Positions 1 to 11,527 of a stretch of 64,000 bases of DNA are shown piece after piece. The stretch is from Dipetalonema caudispina (taxonomy: Eukaryota; Nematoda; Chromadorea; Rhabditida; Onchocercidae). The translations under genes and the position numbers were made by a program. Where the stretch lies: NCBI GenBank assembly GCA_013365325.1, contig JABVXV010000177.1, positions 62,001-126,000 on the forward strand, in the 5' to 3' direction. The number at the start of each line of letters is the position of its first letter. The first letter of the stretch is position 1. Below the pieces are notes generated by a model that was given only the letters and a program-made list of their open reading frames with translations, was not told the DNA's origin and ran no database searches.

Positions 1-229
1 TCGTAATTTAATTCCATGGTATAAATTAAAAACAAAAGAATTTTGGAAATTAAAAGCATTACCATTCAGGTACCAAAATCATCCGAATGACCGAAATTAA
101 ACTAAAAGTTGATTTAGGATTTGAAGTTAAAAATTGAAGACTTATTTTTTAAATTGATACTCGATACTGATAATTACAAATTAGGTTTTATATTTTCAGC
201 CACTTTTTTCGACGCCATACTCATTTCAG

Positions 230-3200
230 GCCACCAAGGCAGACATCACCATCAGGTATCTCAAGTTTCACATCTACGTCGTCATTGCCAAGTAATCCAT
301 CAGTCATCGGTGCTCATTCCTCTCATAGTGCAGCACTCCCAGCGTTCCGTACCATACCTACGAGTTCCACCGCAGTTAATTCCGGGAGATTTCATCAAGT
401 CCCTCATCTGTTTACCTCAGGTCCAAACATATATTGAAATGTTTGTTTGTCTATAAATAACTTTACAATACAAATAACTCTAAAGAAAACAATGTAGATT
501 TCAAAGTGTCGATCTCTGCAATGATGGATGGATAAATTAGAAGGAAAGCAGTAGGACTAGTTAGATTATTAGGTAACTTTATATATATATTTTAATAACC
601 AAGATAGGATAATTAAATTTAGATGTTTCACAGTTCGGATCTCTTAAATATCTACATACTAAAGGCTTAGGATCTTATTTCTAATGCTGCGAAACTCTTG
701 TGTAAAATTATATAGCGTAGACATATTAAGTGCAGTTAAGCGTTTGATAAAATTTGCTATAATATATCAGTATTAAGAAGCAAAACATTGCATTTTATTC
801 AGGTGTGGTTGTAAAACGTACCCGAACACTGTCGTCCGGAGGGAATGAACCCGCAATTTTGGATGGAACTTCTTCTTTCCCTCGGCAGTTATCCAATGCC
901 CAGAATGTGTTTAGGATACAGCAACCAGTACAGCGAGCATATATAAGGTTTGAAGCGTTATTTGCTATATAGAAGTATGTGTATAATTCAGAATAGTTGA
1001 TAATGTCGTTGTAAATGAAAAATTTCAGCTATTGTAACTGAAAATCCATGCTATATTTATGCTGAGAATCTACTTATATTCTTGCCGCAAGAAATACTAA
1101 GTGTTTCTTCAGCGAACAGAAGATTCTGTACTAGCTTTAGTAGTCTCATTTTCGACGTCAGAATGTCAGAAAGGATCAGAAAGCGAATTATCGTCTTTCA
1201 TTCAGTTGCAGATGAATTACCAAGCTCAACATTGCTTTGTATTACTTTCTTGAAATTCTTAAGGGCAATCTTTATGGTGTAAAATGCTCCTTTTGTTGGA
1301 AATTTGTATTGGGTTTTTCCCATGTTATGTTTTATTCTGTAGATCCTCCAGTGGACAACGATTTTATGCATCACCAATAGTATCAGCCTATAATAATCCA
1401 ACTCGACCTTATTACGGCAGCCCAAATACCGTTGTTGGATTCATGCGTTCAGTACCATCGAGTTCGCCGCGTTCCTCTTATACTATATCATCTGGACCTA
1501 GTACATCATCTGCATGCCATTTACAGCCACAAACAATAACTTCGAGTGAAATTCAACGTTTAGTTGCTCAAGCTGCTGCATCCGGTCAGCCACAACAGTA
1601 TCGTACCGTTAGAAGGTTATTATATTTCTAATATTTTTAATTCACGGAATGCTCTGATTTGATCTTACAAAAAAACTAATTAAACTTCATCAGTTTTTAA
1701 AAATCATTTTTTAAAGCGGTAGAGAAATTCAGTCATCACCAAAAAATTCTTTTTTTCAGACCGCCACCTCGACCGGTTGTTCTAACCAGTTCGTCACGCT
1801 TTTCGGTTGCAAATCAACGTCAGGGATTTTCGACTTCCGTTGCACCGTTTATAAATTTAACTGAGATGACAGGACCGAATTCGTGTTCTCTACAGCAACA
1901 GCAGCAGCTGGCTGTTCATCCAGCACTTCGAGTAACCCACCGTACTTTACCATCATCATCCGCAGTTGCAGCAGCAACACAACGTACACATACCGTTCCT
2001 TCAACAACACTTGATGATAACACCTCCCTCGCAGCCAATATGCAATTGCAACATATTGATAGTGGTAATCTGGAGTTGCAGCAGTCCGATCTAGATACTA
2101 TCGCAGCTGTTAATTCTATAACACAAGGTTTTATTTCTGCTTTGAAATGAGAAGCGACATTGTTTATTTACATTTGCAAAGTAATGAAACTACTATTAGT
2201 TCTCAAAATAATGAAATTGTTCTGCATTACATGACACTTCGCTTTCAGTCATGTTATATTCTGCCTCCACATTATCACTTCAGATATATATCGCTTTCAA
2301 GTTCCCTTCATATCGCTAACAATGATTTTATTACTGTTGCACTTCTAAAATTGTGGTCGCTACCTATTTTTATCACTAATGGTGACAGTATTGCTTTAAA
2401 AAATTGTTTACATTAGATGTGGAACCATCCTAATAAATCGAGTCATTTCTGCCAATACAACGAACTCTCGAAAAATCATAGGAGTCAGAGCTTGAGTTCT
2501 TATTAGTTTCAATATTTTTTTCCCTGTTTCTCAGTATGTGATTTCGTGCAGATGATTTCATAATTTTATTTAGGTGACGATGGAGCAATGGAGCAGGAAC
2601 GTGGAACAGATATGGATAAGTCAGTGGTTACAGTAAATCCGGATGAGACTTTATCGCAAGGTATAAGTTTCTTATCTGATCGCTTTGTCAATAAATAATG
2701 TAACAAATTGCATAAATAACTTTGCGTAATTATATTATAACTTCGAAAATTGTGGGTAGATTGACATATTGATGTTCGCATGAGGCTATTCAGAAAATTT
2801 CTGGATTTGATAACAACCTCTCCAAGAAGTCATTATTACTTTTGCAATTTCAGTTCGTTTGGAATGTGATGAAGTGTTACTTCCCGAATCACGTTGTGTC
2901 TTACCCAATTATGATAATAATCCAGCTAATGTTCAAGTAGCACAAAATCAGCAACGTTAGTTTTTCTCCATTTGCTTCAGTTTATACTTTCGATGTATTA
3001 ACAGTGAATATCCTTTTGTTTATGCTCCATTCAGAACAGACCAAGGTCAGACCATCAACTCAAATTGTGTAATTAAGCACTGATATATTCTGAAAATAAA
3101 CAGTATTCTTGTCCGCAACATTTCCTTATGAAATGCGATGTCGAGGTCATTCCAGTGAAGCAATCTTATCTATAATTTATTGTTTTATCAAGATTTTGGA

Positions 3201-3421
3201 TTTGTCAAAATCTCAAATGTAATTTTATGATTTCCATATTAGCTTTTTCAGGTGCTGTTAGCGAAGAAGTTCCCACGATTGTTAGTTATAGTGCAGAGAA
3301 TCAGGATGGAAATCATAATCGTGCCACTCATTTGGTACCGGAACAATATGCTAATGGTCTAATTCATCAGGAAGGACAAAATGTTATTAATTATGTCACT
3401 GCATCACAGTGCATTCAATGA
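230..3421 (+). CDS. Ser/Gln/Pro-rich protein of unknown family (C-terminal part, 5' end outside window)
   Basis: Seven exons read in one phase: 230(or 200)-420, 803-947, 1343-1615, 1760-2127, 2574-2660, 2854-2955, 3252-3421, giving about 445 residues to a TGA. All junctions keep frame. The protein is low in complexity: Ser/Pro/Thr-rich at first, Ala/Gln-rich in the middle with a short Gln run (QQQQQ), then an acidic tail with VNPDE and SEEVP patches. No enzyme domain, zinc finger or membrane segment is visible. Such composition is common in nuclear regulators and cofactors, but that is inference. The real start and any folded domain must lie upstream of base 1. I do not recognise the family. 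Confidence 0.7.
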
Positions 3422-4409
3422 GAGCAATTTATCGTCGAGTTTGTTGCTCTTTTTCACACTATATTTATAGGTTTCAAGTTGTGGATTTATTTGTACTTTC
3501 AATCTTTGTTGCATCAGTGTTATTATGATGGAATGATTGAGTATTGTAGTATTGTTTATATCGATTCAGTTTTTTGACAATGTTCTTGTTGATTATGTGC
3601 GGCCTTTAGAGTTTGAATTTAATTTTTTCCATTTAGGACTTAATTTTTTAAATTTAGACATCGCATATTCCAGTTTTATTTTGACTTTGAAGGGACAAGC
3701 CGAATAGGGAAGCCAATGACACAGCTTGCTGTTGTGTGAATCTCTTTTTCAACTAATAGTTTAGAATCCGTGGCTGTGTAGAGCACAAGCATCATCAGTC
3801 TCTAAAGCAGTACTTTGAGGATTTGATAATCATTCTGAAATAGTTTGTTTAAAAATTAATTTATTATATTTGTCGTTTTGTCCAGTGTACTGTATGTTTT
3901 TTCTTATAATTCTTATGGAATCTAATGACATTGCTTACAGTTGTGCTTACACGCATGCTAAATTTAATTGTTCATGTATATGTATACCTGAATTGAATTT
4001 CACTCAAAGAGGCCTTCTCTAGCCGATTTTCTATAATGAATGAGCTTTTGTTTTCTGTAGACATGATTCCCATTGTATCTGTATATCAACAGTATAAGTA
4101 AAAGGTCTTGTCCCGTAAATTCCTCTAAAAATTCAGATATTGGAATAACAAGTGTGTCGTGGCGGATAATTTTGCTTCAAATTTACTTGCCCAAATTCAA
4201 AGCAATATTCTAGTTGCAATCCTGTTGTTGATACCGGAACTATTGCTGCAAGACTTCGGTATTTTTCTGCTTTGCAAAACTCACGCTTTAGCGTTGTATA
4301 TTTGTTTACACCCGCGGCGCTGTGACACTTAGCTCTTGGTTATTGTTAAATTTTTATTATAGGTTTTGTTTGCAAGGTTCATAGCAATGCATTTTAAAAA
4401 TATGTAAAA
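3422..4409. other. Convergent intergenic region / 3' UTRs
   Basis: This lies between the stop of the plus-strand Ser/Gln-rich gene and the stop of the minus-strand 150-aa gene. It is AT-rich with no splice-supported open frame. On the minus strand an AATAAA-like site occurs near 4350, suitable for the minus-strand gene. Nothing else was recognised. Confidence 0.5.
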
Positions 4410-5866
4410 TCAGTATGGCTGGCTATTGTTTGAGCAGTAGCAATATTCGCTTGTAGTTCCAAGCATGCTTGTTTCTCCTGGATTCTCCCATTTCTTTTCT
4501 GGAATAAGAGTACTTGGTTATAAATAATGTGTTGTATATATGTTGGCTAAAGCAAGCTCTGAATAGAAACAAGTGTTTGGTATTACCAGTTAAGCACCTT
4601 AGGTTTCTTATACTACTTCCATTGGAAAAAATTACTTTGATTCCATGCAAAAATTTCGAATGCGTCGTGCGAATCCAAAGAGTTAGGAGAAGCACCGGTT
4701 GGTAGCTCGGCAGAATCGGAATCACTAAGTCCCAGAAAATTGTGAAATATCATGTTCGTGTTGCTCAGTGGGTGTTGATAGGTATTCCTGAATTATACTT
4801 GCTGAACGATTTGAAAGTACTGGTGATCATTGAGAACTACCTTCCTCTACTTGTATTTATCAATCGTCCATCACTCCTAACACATTCCTCTTTACATCTT
4901 GAAGATTGTTTTAGTTGCGTTTGATTGAATCGTTCCTTTCAGTAATTGATCAATTAGATACTACCATTCAGCACGACTCATTTTTCGGTAGAAGCTAGCA
5001 TATCGATTGCCAAACTGTTTTATTTGATTTTTCCGACAATAAATATTTTTGCCAAGACTTCGGTTCAGGTTGATTTATTTAGAATCATTACCATAAAGGT
5101 ATTCATTAGGAAACAGTAGATATTGTCTACGTTCAAAATGAGTGAGAAAAAAAAAAAGTTCATCGAGGCATAATCCAAATTAATCCAAATTCTCAAACCC
5201 AATATTGCGAAAATTTTTGAAGTTTGAACCTTTCATATGAATTGAACTGGCGGTTTGTCAAAGTGTCGGAATCAAAAGTTGCTGTTCTGAAATTTTTGAA
5301 GTGCAAAGGATTGAAACATCTAGTTAAATGAACTTTTCGCTCTCATTCATGACCCTTGATCTACACTAATTTATTTTTAATATTTTTTTTAGTCAAAATG
5401 ATCCAAAGAAATTTTTCAAGGATAGGAACAACGAAGTATCTCGTTGTGACCGAAATTGTTTGAGTTGAAATTATTTTCTGGACTGTAATTAATTCTTAAA
5501 AGTCTCAAATATTACTTTTGAGTATTTTCCGCAGGAAGAGGGAATTGATCACTGGTACTTGAAAAAGTGGTAATGGTCGACTGTGACAATCGAACGTCAT
5601 CCTGTAACTATCTATGAAATCGCTTCTGTTATTACTATTTATACTTTTAAATTCATAAATTAAGGACCGGTCTTCCTTCTGGTTTTTATAATGTTTAGTT
5701 CAGTAATGCTATGAATTAAAGTCTTAAGACTTACACCAACGTGAAGGTCAAGATTGTAGTAAGAGCTTTCCTGTGCTTGTGGATCTACAGATGATTCGCG
5801 TTCCGCTTCCTCTATTTTCGTTTGTTTCCTCAACAGTTCGGCTATCAAACTTTTCTGCGGTGGCAT
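4410..5866 (-). CDS. Uncharacterised 150-aa protein, five exons
   Basis: Minus-strand exons 5866-5735, 5601-5516, 5286-5230, 4724-4636 and 4498-4410 join in consistent phases (0, 2, 2, 1) into 453 nt, 150 residues plus TGA. Exon 1 ends in a perfect GTAAGT donor. The start MPPQKSLIAELLRKQTK opens a Lys/Glu-rich helix (about residues 5-25). The middle is Ser/Thr/Asp-rich with an SDSDSAEL acidic patch, and the end is rich in Tyr, Cys and Asn. There is no signal peptide or membrane segment, so a soluble, mostly disordered protein is likely. If the last intron is retained the frame stops earlier, at 4613. I do not recognise the family. Exons 1-3 are well supported; the last exon is less certain. 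Confidence 0.6.
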
Positions 5867-8800
5867 CTTATATAAAAGCTAAGCTTATTAATACTCCAAA
5901 AATTCCTTCATTTACTAATTCAACTCAAAAGTTCCTGAATTTTCTTAAAATCATGGACTATAATTTATGATACCGTCACCGTCATCATTCTCTTCTGAAC
6001 ATCCCTCAGTCCTAAATATTTAATCAATTTCAGCACCATTTCAATGATTTCCTCTTTTTTTTTTTGATTACGGTTGAAATTATTTGATGGAAATAAGCGC
6101 TATAAAGCCCAATTTTCCTTGTTAAAATTGCTAACATTGCCAAGGTCTATGCATTACGTAAGGTATTTCTGAAACACTAACATATAATAAATTTTTAATT
6201 AACGAAAAGTAATTACTACTTTTATCATTTTTCAAAATGATACTAATTTAACTGTTTCTACAAGATCTTACACTCCTTTTTTGTGATCAAATCTCGGTTT
6301 GCCCCTTTATTCCATCGCATTACTACATTTGTATCGTAACATAATTAGAATATCTTATCGTCAGTGACTTGATCACGAATACATAGTTTAAGTTTCATTT
6401 TACCTTATCTACTTTTCATTAACTTTTAATTGAAAATGTCGTACGTTTGAAGTTAAATTAGTGTAACTAACATAAATGCATTTTTTCAGCAGAAATGTTG
6501 CTGCATCGGAACGCTCTTCTGACATTCCTTTAAAAAGTTTTCCATGAAAAATGAATATGTCCATATGAACCTTTTTGCGATCAACAACAAAAACTAGTTA
6601 GTTTTTTTCAATTAAGTGTTTGACAATTTAATTAAATTATATGTCTTATGATGATTACGATATTTATTCATTACCACTTTCACTCATTAGTTCATCTTAT
6701 CTCATACTATAACAAAAGCGCAAACTTTGGCGAATAAATGAATGAAAAAGCGTACTTTGAGACCGCCTGCTAATTGAATGTTCTCAAGAATAATTGAGAT
6801 TTTTCATATTTTCCGCTATTTATACTCTTTTCCTTCTCCTCAGCAACAGATGTGTCGATTCGGACAAATGTTAGGTAATAAATATGCAATATATTAATCG
6901 ATCGTGATAAGATCGCATTTCTCACGCAAAGTTTCACATTTAGAACTACCACTGAATCATTAATTTTTTTTCAAAACTGTTCTGAATGATATGACGAAAT
7001 TCATCATTGAAATGAGTCAAAATATTTGTCAAATGGGAGATAGCATCAATGATGGTTTCTATCCATTGCTACAACACTCAGCAAAACTTTTCTCGTCATC
7101 TGCGCAATTACTCTTGCTTCTGAAGTTTGTCCCTTCTCCTATTCCTTCTGCTATAAAATTAACACATCTAAATTATCAATCATCATTTTTCTTTCTTTAC
7201 TTTTACTTACAAATTGACAGTCTGTTCTGTCCTCTCTTTTTTGCAAAAAGTTACTTTAGAAAAGGAATCCAGAAATTCGTGATTTTCATGATTTCAATAT
7301 TCTTCCTTTCTTCCCCTTCCTCCCCCAATTTCGATTTCTTGTTATTGTAAATCAGAATCCAGTCTTTATTAAATTTCGCTAAAATTGAGTTCTTTGATCC
7401 ATTTTCCCTTAATTCTTCATGAACGAAGAGGAGGAAATACTTTGGTGTGAATACGTTAAGTTTACATTATAATCAATTTCTTGTTCTATGAAAGTAATTT
7501 TACGACTTTCGATATCCGATACTCCTGGTAGATTTCATAATTTTCTGATTTAATCTATGGATGATATAGTTCAAATTATAAAAAAAGCTCATTAACTATC
7601 TCGTTATCTGTTCCACGATTTCTGACATACACTACCTCCACTGCGATCAATAGTAATTAATATTCAGGTGTTGAAATAGAACTGCAACATTCACTGAATT
7701 GTTTCAGTGAATTGATTATTAAAATCGTCCTGAGTCGTAGATCATCTGAAAGCAATCCTATGGTTAAATTTATCCTCGGTAATCATGAAATATTGTAGCA
7801 AATCAGGAGTACTTAACGATCTTTCGCAGCATATTTTCGGTGATCCAATCAACTTTTTCGGTTTTGTTGTGCTTTCTTAGAGCATTCTTAGTCTGAGAAG
7901 ATATTTCATTTTTTGCATGTTTTATTTGCTCAATGTACAAAATTACACCATCTACGATTTGGTCCCATGAGGACCATCTGATGACAAGCTAGTAATCGAA
8001 TGGATTCTTACTGGAATTGCTCAAAATTTCACCTTATGTTAAAGTTGTCTTGAGATAAATTTTGAGGTTTTAATTTTAAGAATCAATAAACTCAAATTCA
8101 ATATACCCTGTAAGCTATACTAATCACTTTTGTGACAGTTACGATACTACCAGTCTATTGGTGCAAAGTCCATCTTTTTCAGCTTTCAAAGAAGTAATTA
8201 TTTAATTAATAATTTGGTGTTCTATCATGGAAGACAATTTTCCTCAGAATAATGCTGCTTGGCACCTCACTCTTAGTTTCCCGAATTCAAAGCACTCACC
8301 CGGTTGTAGTCTTTTCTATGAAACCGAAATTGTGTCAACCAACTTCTTTTTTATCACATCATGTTTTTCACTTCAATATTCATCGACACTTTGTTCTTTT
8401 AAAACTTCATTATCGGTGAGAAATATTATTACTTAAGTTATATGCAAGATATTATTACGAATAACTTATAAATTTTACAAATATTTTAATCTCTACATTT
8501 GAAATTTGGGAATATTATAGAAAATTATATTCGAGCAAGAAAATTTTCAACATTTATCGTCGGCCTGCAATGTATTTATTCGTTGATGAACAATGCTTGT
8601 ATAAAAGTAATGACAAATGATTCATTAAACACTAATATACCTATGCATACATTTAAATGCTTATCCAACTTTAAATATTAGTGGAATATATAAATAGAAG
8701 ATGGAAGTAGGGGTCGACAAGTGATTGATTGATTGCTAGCAGTTGTCTTATCATTATTAATATATGGCCACTTTTTTTATCTCTACGGTTTCTCTTATTG

Positions 8801-9800
8801 TCACCTTTGGCCTTTTTTTTTTATTTTTCACTAAATATTGAATCGTTTTGATATTTTAGTCTTTTCGAGACATTTAGGCTACAAACATACTGTTTGCAAG
8901 TACTTTTTTGTTAACTGAAACTGTAAAATTCCGTTTCTCCCTTTTTTTTGTCAAAGAAGGAATGTGTTAAAAAGCTTGTATTCAGGATATTAATTCTCTG
9001 AACCAATCAACTAATGCCATTCGTTTTTGTAACTTTGAGTACCTCAAATGACAAGTGAAAAGAAGCATTTAATTTTTGGATTTCCCTCCTACATTATCAT
9101 GTATAGTTGATACAAATAAAACGCATCCCTACATCTTTGTATAACCGTGTCGTGATGAAACTGTCGGGAAGTGTGAACTGTCATATTCAATTTTCCACCA
9201 ATTAATTTGATTCAACAGCGTCCATCATGCAGAAATATACCCTCCCCAAATGAGCCAATTTATCGCCCTTTCCACTTCATCCTATTTTTCCCTTGCATAA
9301 CTAGAAATTTCATCATGTATGAAATAGATTCAATTTCATTGATTAGTTGACTAATTTTAAGCATATGATATTTGAACCCATAAAAGATCATTCCTATTCT
9401 TTCAGCTTCTGACACAAAAAAAATTCGCTCTTCTTGCACACGCTTCCATTAGAAATCAGTACTAACCTTCAGTAAAAATCAATCATTCTTCTTAAAAATC
9501 ATTTCAAACAAGACCATATATTTACGATGAAAGAAGAAGTGTTTAAAAATATCAACCACAAATCATTCTCGAGATGATGAAAATACATCAGTTAAATTAA
9601 ATTTAGAATATTGGATGGAGAAAAGTGAGAGTGTATGAGATAGATAGAATTGAACATTACACATAACATAATATCGTAAGCATTTCTTTATTATAATATC
9701 GTCGCATATTCGTAATAATCTGTTGAATAATCACTAACTCCAATCAGTAACACCTAAATATTTCATATTGGGACTGATGCATTTACTGCATTTTACAACG
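5867..9800. other. Gene-poor intergenic region
   Basis: About 3.9 kb upstream of both the minus-strand 150-aa gene and mig-2. It contains one acceptor-preceded open stretch (7668-7798, listed separately). A 119-codon frame (6991-7350) is probably produced by a pyrimidine-rich tract. Otherwise it is AT-rich DNA with no recognised element. It should hold promoters for the divergent genes on both sides. Confidence 0.4.
7668..7798 (+). other. Candidate terminal exon (43 codons)
   Basis: A TATTCAG acceptor at 7661-7667 is followed by a frame open for 42 codons to TAG. It needs two bases to complete the first codon. The peptide starts VEIELQHSLNCFSELI and has ordinary protein composition. No matching upstream exon was found, and an open run of this length can occur by chance in AT-rich DNA, so it is only a candidate. 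Confidence 0.2.
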
Positions 9801-9859
9801 ATATATCACTTTGATTGTGTTGGTCGGGGTCGAGTAAAATCTATGTGATTTGGGAAGAG

Positions 9860-10057
9860 ATGGGTGTGACAAGTGGTGCCAGTTGTGATGGCGGTCATCA
9901 TTTTCGAAGTGTTGGCGATTCTTCACCAGTAATTTCTTTTATATATCCAATATTTTCGAGAACTTCTTTTCATCGTTTTAGGAAGTATCCCTTTGCATTG
10001 TGGATTGCATGTTTTATCCGGGGACGGCGACAATCCGGTAGCAATTGTATTCCGTTG
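9860..10057 (+). promoter_or_regulatory. 5' leader of mig-2 with in-frame open extension
   Basis: The bases before the mig-2 start are locally less AT-rich. They stay open in the mig-2 frame back to an ATG at 9860, which would add 66 residues. A good acceptor (CGTTTTAG at 9974-9981) lies within it and could be an SL trans-splice or cis acceptor. That would leave a short leader before the canonical start at 10058. Rho proteins of this family start at the equivalent of 10058, so this is read as 5' UTR. Confidence 0.45.
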
Positions 10058-11527
10058 ATGTCTGCGCCCTCACGCCAAATCAAATGTGTTGTAGTTGGTG
10101 ATGGTACGGTTGGTAAAACATGCATGTTGATATCATATACGACCGATTCGTTTCCAGTAGAATATGTTCCTACTGTGTTAGCTTTCTCATTGTTGTATAA
10201 ATTCATCTTATTTTGCCCAGTGTATCAGTTTCCATGGCTTTTCTCTATCCAACTTGCATGCCTTATGGGTTCTATCGAGAGTAGTCTTGTTTCATAGTTT
10301 TTTGGAATTAAATTCTCATTACTGGGAAATAGATGAGGCTTTTCATGATATCTGGATGTCGGTAGACGATTTTGTATGAAGTATGGACTTTATTTTACGT
10401 TCTAGCAGACCAAGGTGTACTGGAAGGGTCATTTATTTTAGTTATCCCTAACAATAACTATCCGGTAAATAAACTAGGGGTAAAACAGAAACAATATAGA
10501 TCAGAGAAGTATTATGGTTATGAGCACACTGACAATATTTAAATTTTTGCTGGTAATATTGTGTCGCTCTCCCTTAAATTTTAATAAAGACTTTTTAAGG
10601 TTCGATAACTTTTCGGCGCAAATGACAGTCGATGGACATCCTGTTAATTTAGGTTTATGGGATACCGCTGGACAAGTAACTAAATTCATTTATTTTCTTA
10701 TATTGTTCTTTGAAACGGCCTCTTTTAATTTATATTACTTCCATAAACGAACTCTATAGATAATAGTAATCTTTTCAGGAAGATTACGACCGCCTCCGGC
10801 CGTTGAGCTATCCACAAACCGATGTCTTCGTGTTATGTTTCAGCATCGTTGCTCCGGTTTCTTTTGATAATGTCTTGACTAAGTGGATACCAGAAATACG
10901 ACACAACTGTCCGGATGCACCAATTCTGTTGATAGGTTGACATTAATTATACTTTTAATTGCATGTTATGGCGCGTAGTGAAATCTGAAACGTAGGGTCA
11001 AAAAGGATATCAGGTTGCTATATCTCGATTCACACTTCCCAGTTGATATTCCACAAAGGGAGACGGGCTTAGTTTCCAGGGACGAAGTTGGATTTACGGG
11101 ACGATCCGGAGACCCTAAGGCAGCTGAATGCTGATGGCAAACAACCAGTCACCAAAAGCCAGGGACAGAAAGTTGCAAAGCGAATCAGAGCTGTCAAATA
11201 TCTTGAATGTAGTGCCTTGACGCAGCAAGGTCTAAAAGCAGTGAGTTAATTATTGTTTTTCACTCCATTGTTTTGGCAATTTTCGAATATGCTGTAGACT
11301 TCCAGCGCAGAAATCAATTCAGCTACTGTCATTTTGGTATTGAAATGAAATTTTCAAGTTATGGTGTTTGGAATAGAGAAAAGAGAAAGTTTCAAAAGAC
11401 TACCGTTGCTTCCTTTTTAATTTTTTGATTTTATAGAAGTTAAATATTCCAGGTATTTGAAGAAGCAGTTCGAGCAGTAATAGCACCCAAACCAACTGGT
11501 AAAAACAAGAATTGTGCGGTTCTATAG
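10058..11527 (+). CDS. mig-2: Rho-family GTPase, MIG-2 type
   Basis: Exons 10058-10176, 10600-10675, 10779-10935, 11080-11240 and 11453-11527 encode 195 residues, the length of the C. elegans MIG-2 protein. Visible motifs: P-loop GDGTVGKT (14-21), switch I YVPTVFDNF, switch II DTAGQ (Gln65), TKLD base-recognition motif (119-122), SAL loop, and a C-terminal CAVL box whose final Leu predicts geranylgeranylation. MIG-2 is a Rac/RhoG-like switch at the plasma membrane that directs cell and axon migration through actin regulators, partly redundantly with CED-10 Rac. All catalytic residues are present. It sits alone on the plus strand, with let-92 converging downstream. Rac1 is the nearest alternative, but the [10 protein letters not shown] start and residue pattern fit MIG-2 better. 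Confidence 0.95.

Noticed and set aside
6991..7350. 119-codon plus-strand frame
   Set aside because: Its length is explained by a pyrimidine-rich stretch that lacks stop codons; composition is Phe/Leu/Ser-heavy and no splice or family support exists.
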